64,000 nt of DNA from the NCBI RefSeq assembly GCF_965228935.1, contig NZ_OZ245846.1, positions 620,001 to 684,000 of the forward strand, given 5' to 3'. The DNA comes from Ulvibacterium sp965228935. Its GTDB lineage: Bacteria > Bacteroidota > Bacteroidia > Flavobacteriales > Flavobacteriaceae. The notes below the pieces were generated by a model, which worked only from the letters and a program-made list of their open reading frames with translations, made no database searches and was not told where the DNA came from. The position numbers and the translations under genes are program-made. Numbering within the stretch: the stretch's first letter is position 1; the number at the start of each line of letters is the position of its first letter. Positions 61,497 through 64,000 of the stretch are shown one piece after another.

Positions 61497-61931
61497 ATGC
61501 CATCAATGCACTTATCCCTACTTACCCCTTCCGATATCGACTCAAAAACCGAAAATCGAATCCGCGTCCTCTTTAAACAGTTGAACGCCCTAAGGGTACC
61601 GCTTTCGCTCAAGACCATTTTAGACCCCGGGAATCCGGTAATTATTACATGCTGTACCTTGGAGAATCAAATTGTGGGGGTTGCCGTAATGGCGGAATAT
61701 TCCGTAATTTCAGGTCGTAAGGGTTGGATAGAGGATGTGGTGGTGGACGAGGCGCATCGGGGCAAAGGAATTGGCCGTAAATTGATGGAATTCCTGATTG
61801 CCCAGGGTAGGCAAAAAGGAATTTCGGAAATCCTGCTCTTTACCGGATACCATAGAAAACCGGCCCACCAACTGTACCAAAACTTGGGATTTCGGAAAAA
61901 GGAAAGTCAAATCTATACGTTAAAATTATGA
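61497..61931 (+). CDS. GNAT family N-acetyltransferase
   Basis: A 144-residue acetyltransferase. The acetyl-CoA-binding pyrophosphate loop is VVDEAHRGKGIGRKLMEFLI (about 79-98), with the Q/R-x-x-G-x-G/A pattern as RGKGIG. The strands before it (VGVAVMAEYSVI, GWIEDVVV) match the GNAT core. Substrate unknown. It overlaps the next gene by four bases. Confidence 0.9.
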   Translation: MPSMHLSLLTPSDIDSKTENRIRVLFKQLNALRVPLSLKTILDPGNPVIITCCTLENQIVGVAVMAEYSVISGRKGWIEDVVVDEAHRGKGIGRKLMEFLIAQGRQKGISEILLFTGYHRKPAHQLYQNLGFRKKESQIYTLKL

Positions 61932-62287
61932 GCAAGATCTCCAAGGAAACCTGGCAGCAACGACTGGAACTGTACGATGCACTGATAGCCCAATGTCCCC
62001 GATTTGAACGAAAGGGCAAGACCATGCCCTATACCTCCGCCAACGGCCATATGTTTTCGCTCTTAAATAAGGCCGGGGAAATCGGTATCCGCTTTTCAAA
62101 GGACGTCCAGGAAAAGTATATGAGCGAATTGAGCACCACGATCTACAAGTCCTATGGTGCCGTAATGCGGGGCTATATCCTCATTCCGGAAGCGGTCCTC
62201 AAAGACCCGGACCAAGTGGCCGCCTATCTTAACGAAAGCTATGATTATGTAATGTCCCTGGAACCCAATACTTCCAAGAAAAAATAA
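61928..62287 (+). CDS. Small protein of unknown function
   Basis: A 119-residue soluble protein starting inside the acetyltransferase stop (ATGA overlap), so co-translated. The fold pattern (KTMPYTSANGHMFSLLNKAGEIGIRF and following two helices) is weakly similar to TfoX N-terminal/YjbR-type small domains. No catalytic residue is recognised. Confidence 0.72.
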   Translation: MSKISKETWQQRLELYDALIAQCPRFERKGKTMPYTSANGHMFSLLNKAGEIGIRFSKDVQEKYMSELSTTIYKSYGAVMRGYILIPEAVLKDPDQVAAYLNESYDYVMSLEPNTSKKK

Positions 62288-62306
62288 ATCCACCAAAACC
62301 ATCCCA

Positions 62307-63851
62307 ATGAAAAGAATCGTCCTGTGGATTCCCATCCTGTTCTGTACCCTATTACAGACCTTGGGCCAGACGCCCCAAATAGATTTTAAGGCCCTGGATG
62401 CCTATTACCAAAAAATGGTACGCGATTGGGATGTCCCCAGTGCGGCCATCGGTATCGTTAAGGACGGGAAACTGGTCTTTACGGGAAGCTACGGTGTTCT
62501 TGAAGTGGGCAAAACCCAAAAACCGGATGAGAATACCCTTTACGCCATCGCCTCCAATTCCAAGGCATTTACCTCGGCTATTTTGGGGATGTTGGTCCAG
62601 GAAGGAAAATTAGGTTGGAACGACAAAGTGAAAAAGTACCTTCCCTATTTTGAGGTATACGATCCCTGGGTAAGCAACGAGGTCACGGTACGGGATCTAT
62701 TATGCCACCGGGTCGGATTCGGCACCTTTAGCGGGGATGTCATTTGGTATAAATCCACCCTCACTTCCGAGGAAATTATCAGAAGGTTCAAACATCTGCC
62801 CAAGGCCTTTGATTTTAGGGCCGGCTTTGGCTATTCCAACCTTATGTACATCGCCGCCGGGGAGCTTATCAAAAAAATAACCGGGAAAAGTTGGAGCCAA
62901 AATGTAAAGGAACGGATTTTCCGGCCCTTGGGAATGGATAGGACCATTACCTCGCCCAAGGAATTAAAGGGAAAAGGCAATTATGTTACCCCACATGGCC
63001 GTGAAAATGATATCAATATTCCCATTGCCTGGGAGGATTGGGAGGAGATCGGGGCTACCGGAGGTATAATCTCCAGCGTAAAGGATGTCTCTAAATGGAT
63101 GATTTTTAATCTAAATCACGGCATTCTTGGTAACGACACCTTACTTACCCGCCAAACCCGGAATATGGTCTGGACGCCCCATAACAACTTTATCGTAGAC
63201 CATACCAAAAAAAATAACATGGACCGGCATTTTAACGCCTATGGACTGGGATGGGGATTGAGCGATTATCATGGCCGATTGCGTGTGGCACATACCGGTG
63301 GTTATGATGGTATGATTACCGCCGTAACCTTGATCCCGGACGAAAACTTGGGTATCGTGGTGCTGACCAACGGGATGAAAAGTCCCATCCATGCCGCTAC
63401 TTACCATGCCCTGGATTTATTTTTAGGGATTGACAGCAAGGATTGGTCCGCCGAATATCTGGAAAGGGCCAACAAAAACCAAAAGGAGGATTCGCGTGTA
63501 GCCGACATCAAAGCGAAACGAATTTTGAATACCGAGCCCTCGATACCTATAAAGGATTGCGAAGGGATTTATAAATCCGATATTTATGGGGAGATCAAAA
63601 TCGATCAGGTAAACGGAAAACTACGGATGTTATTTGAACACACCCCAGAACTGTCCGCTACTCTGGAACATTGGCATTATGACGTTTGGGAGATCAAGTG
63701 GGACAAGAAACATGCCTGGTTCAATTTCGGCACCGTACGGTTCACGACCGATAATAATCTGAGCGTAAAAGGACTGGACTTTGAGGTGCCTAACGATGAT
63801 ATTTTCTTTGAGGAATTGAAACCTTATAAGATTAAGGGCCTTTCCGAATAG
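62307..63851 (+). CDS. Secreted serine beta-lactamase-like hydrolase
   Basis: A 514-residue exported enzyme of the class C/esterase (S12-like) family. Signal peptide ends near TLGQ. The SxxK nucleophile motif is SNSK (in YAIASNSKAFTS), the YxN motif is YSN (GFGYSNLMY), and HTGGYDG replaces KTG as in many S12 family members. A C-terminal DUF3471-like domain (about 400-510) follows. Substrate may be a peptide or ester. It begins 19 bases after the preceding small gene. Confidence 0.9.
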   Translation: MKRIVLWIPILFCTLLQTLGQTPQIDFKALDAYYQKMVRDWDVPSAAIGIVKDGKLVFTGSYGVLEVGKTQKPDENTLYAIASNSKAFTSAILGMLVQEGKLGWNDKVKKYLPYFEVYDPWVSNEVTVRDLLCHRVGFGTFSGDVIWYKSTLTSEEIIRRFKHLPKAFDFRAGFGYSNLMYIAAGELIKKITGKSWSQNVKERIFRPLGMDRTITSPKELKGKGNYVTPHGRENDINIPIAWEDWEEIGATGGIISSVKDVSKWMIFNLNHGILGNDTLLTRQTRNMVWTPHNNFIVDHTKKNNMDRHFNAYGLGWGLSDYHGRLRVAHTGGYDGMITAVTLIPDENLGIVVLTNGMKSPIHAATYHALDLFLGIDSKDWSAEYLERANKNQKEDSRVADIKAKRILNTEPSIPIKDCEGIYKSDIYGEIKIDQVNGKLRMLFEHTPELSATLEHWHYDVWEIKWDKKHAWFNFGTVRFTTDNNLSVKGLDFEVPNDDIFFEELKPYKIKGLSE

Positions 63852-63886
63852 CAGGCCTTTTCATTTTCAACATATTAGAAGACACT

Positions 63887-64000
63887 ATGAAGATTATTCC
63901 ATTTTTTTTAATTGCCCTATTCATATTTCCATCAGCCGTTGAAGCACAAAGACGGGGCAAAAAAACCGTACCTCCCAAAATTGTTGTACAGGATTCCCTT
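63887..64000 (+). CDS. Start of a secreted protein gene (3' partial)
   Basis: ATG at 63887 begins MKIIPFFLIALFIFPSAVEAQ, a clear signal peptide, followed by a basic stretch (RRGKKTVPPK). The window ends after 38 codons. It is 35 bases after the hydrolase stop, so may be in the same operon. Confidence 0.75.
   Translation, partial: MKIIPFFLIALFIFPSAVEAQRRGKKTVPPKIVVQDSL

Overview
The window (about 64 kb, no rRNA or intact tRNA genes seen) looks like a chromosomal segment of a flexirubin-pigmented, probably marine member of the Flavobacteriaceae (Bacteroidota). The reasons are the complete flexirubin-type aryl-polyene/dialkylresorcinol gene cluster, promoter motifs of the Bacteroidota type (TTG about 19 nt upstream of TAnnTTTG), many lipoboxes of flavobacterial style, and an ammonia-lyase that closely resembles, from memory, the tyrosine ammonia-lyase of Flavobacterium johnsoniae. 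The genus cannot be fixed from this sequence alone.

Layout. 1-4139 (+): three-subunit molybdenum hydroxylase of the xanthine dehydrogenase/aldehyde oxidoreductase family (FeS subunit cut by the window start, Mo subunit, FAD subunit with four extra cysteines) plus a small companion gene. 4226-6293 (-): an OB-fold-like lipoprotein and glutamyl-tRNA reductase (hemA). 6396-12738 (-): a seven-gene electron-transfer operon: hexahaem lipoprotein with a collagen-like linker, monohaem lipoprotein, outer-membrane barrel, Tat-exported four-cluster ferredoxin, NrfD-like membrane protein, membrane-anchored periplasmic protein and monohaem cytochrome. An FNR-like palindrome lies upstream. 13158-13763: a secreted protein of unknown function.

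13773-45905: the pigment cluster. A divergent FAD-dependent halogenase-like gene (-) faces a long (+) run of mostly overlapping genes. Tyrosine ammonia-lyase makes 4-coumarate and an adenylate-forming ligase activates it. Two ACPs, three intact ketosynthases (two with degenerate ketosynthase-like partners), a ketoreductase, three hotdog proteins and a thioesterase build the aryl polyene. DarB and DarA make the dialkylresorcinol. Several candidate acyltransferases (BtrH-like, LpxL-like, MMPL-PlsC fusion, C45 family) could join the two halves or attach them to other molecules. An ABC exporter, LolA-like protein, MMPL transporter and outer-membrane barrel suggest delivery to the outer membrane. 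An internal promoter is visible before the glycosyltransferase gene at 35.6 kb.

45906-46540: a small GIY-YIG nuclease gene bracketed by palindromic repeat copies, next to a short ssb. 47239-51760: lipoproteins (unknown, Kelch/FN3-like, SMP-30-like propeller) and a small membrane protein. 51761-54418: a gene-poor stretch with degenerate repeats and likely gene remnants around a lipoprotein and an outer-membrane barrel. 54419-55706: a DUF2391-type membrane protein and an ankyrin protein. 55744-61317 (-): a tandem array of five paralogous secreted, tail-fibre-like coiled-coil proteins with mosaic C-termini. 61497-64000 (+): GNAT acetyltransferase, a small unknown protein, a serine beta-lactamase-like hydrolase, and the start of a secreted protein cut by the window end.
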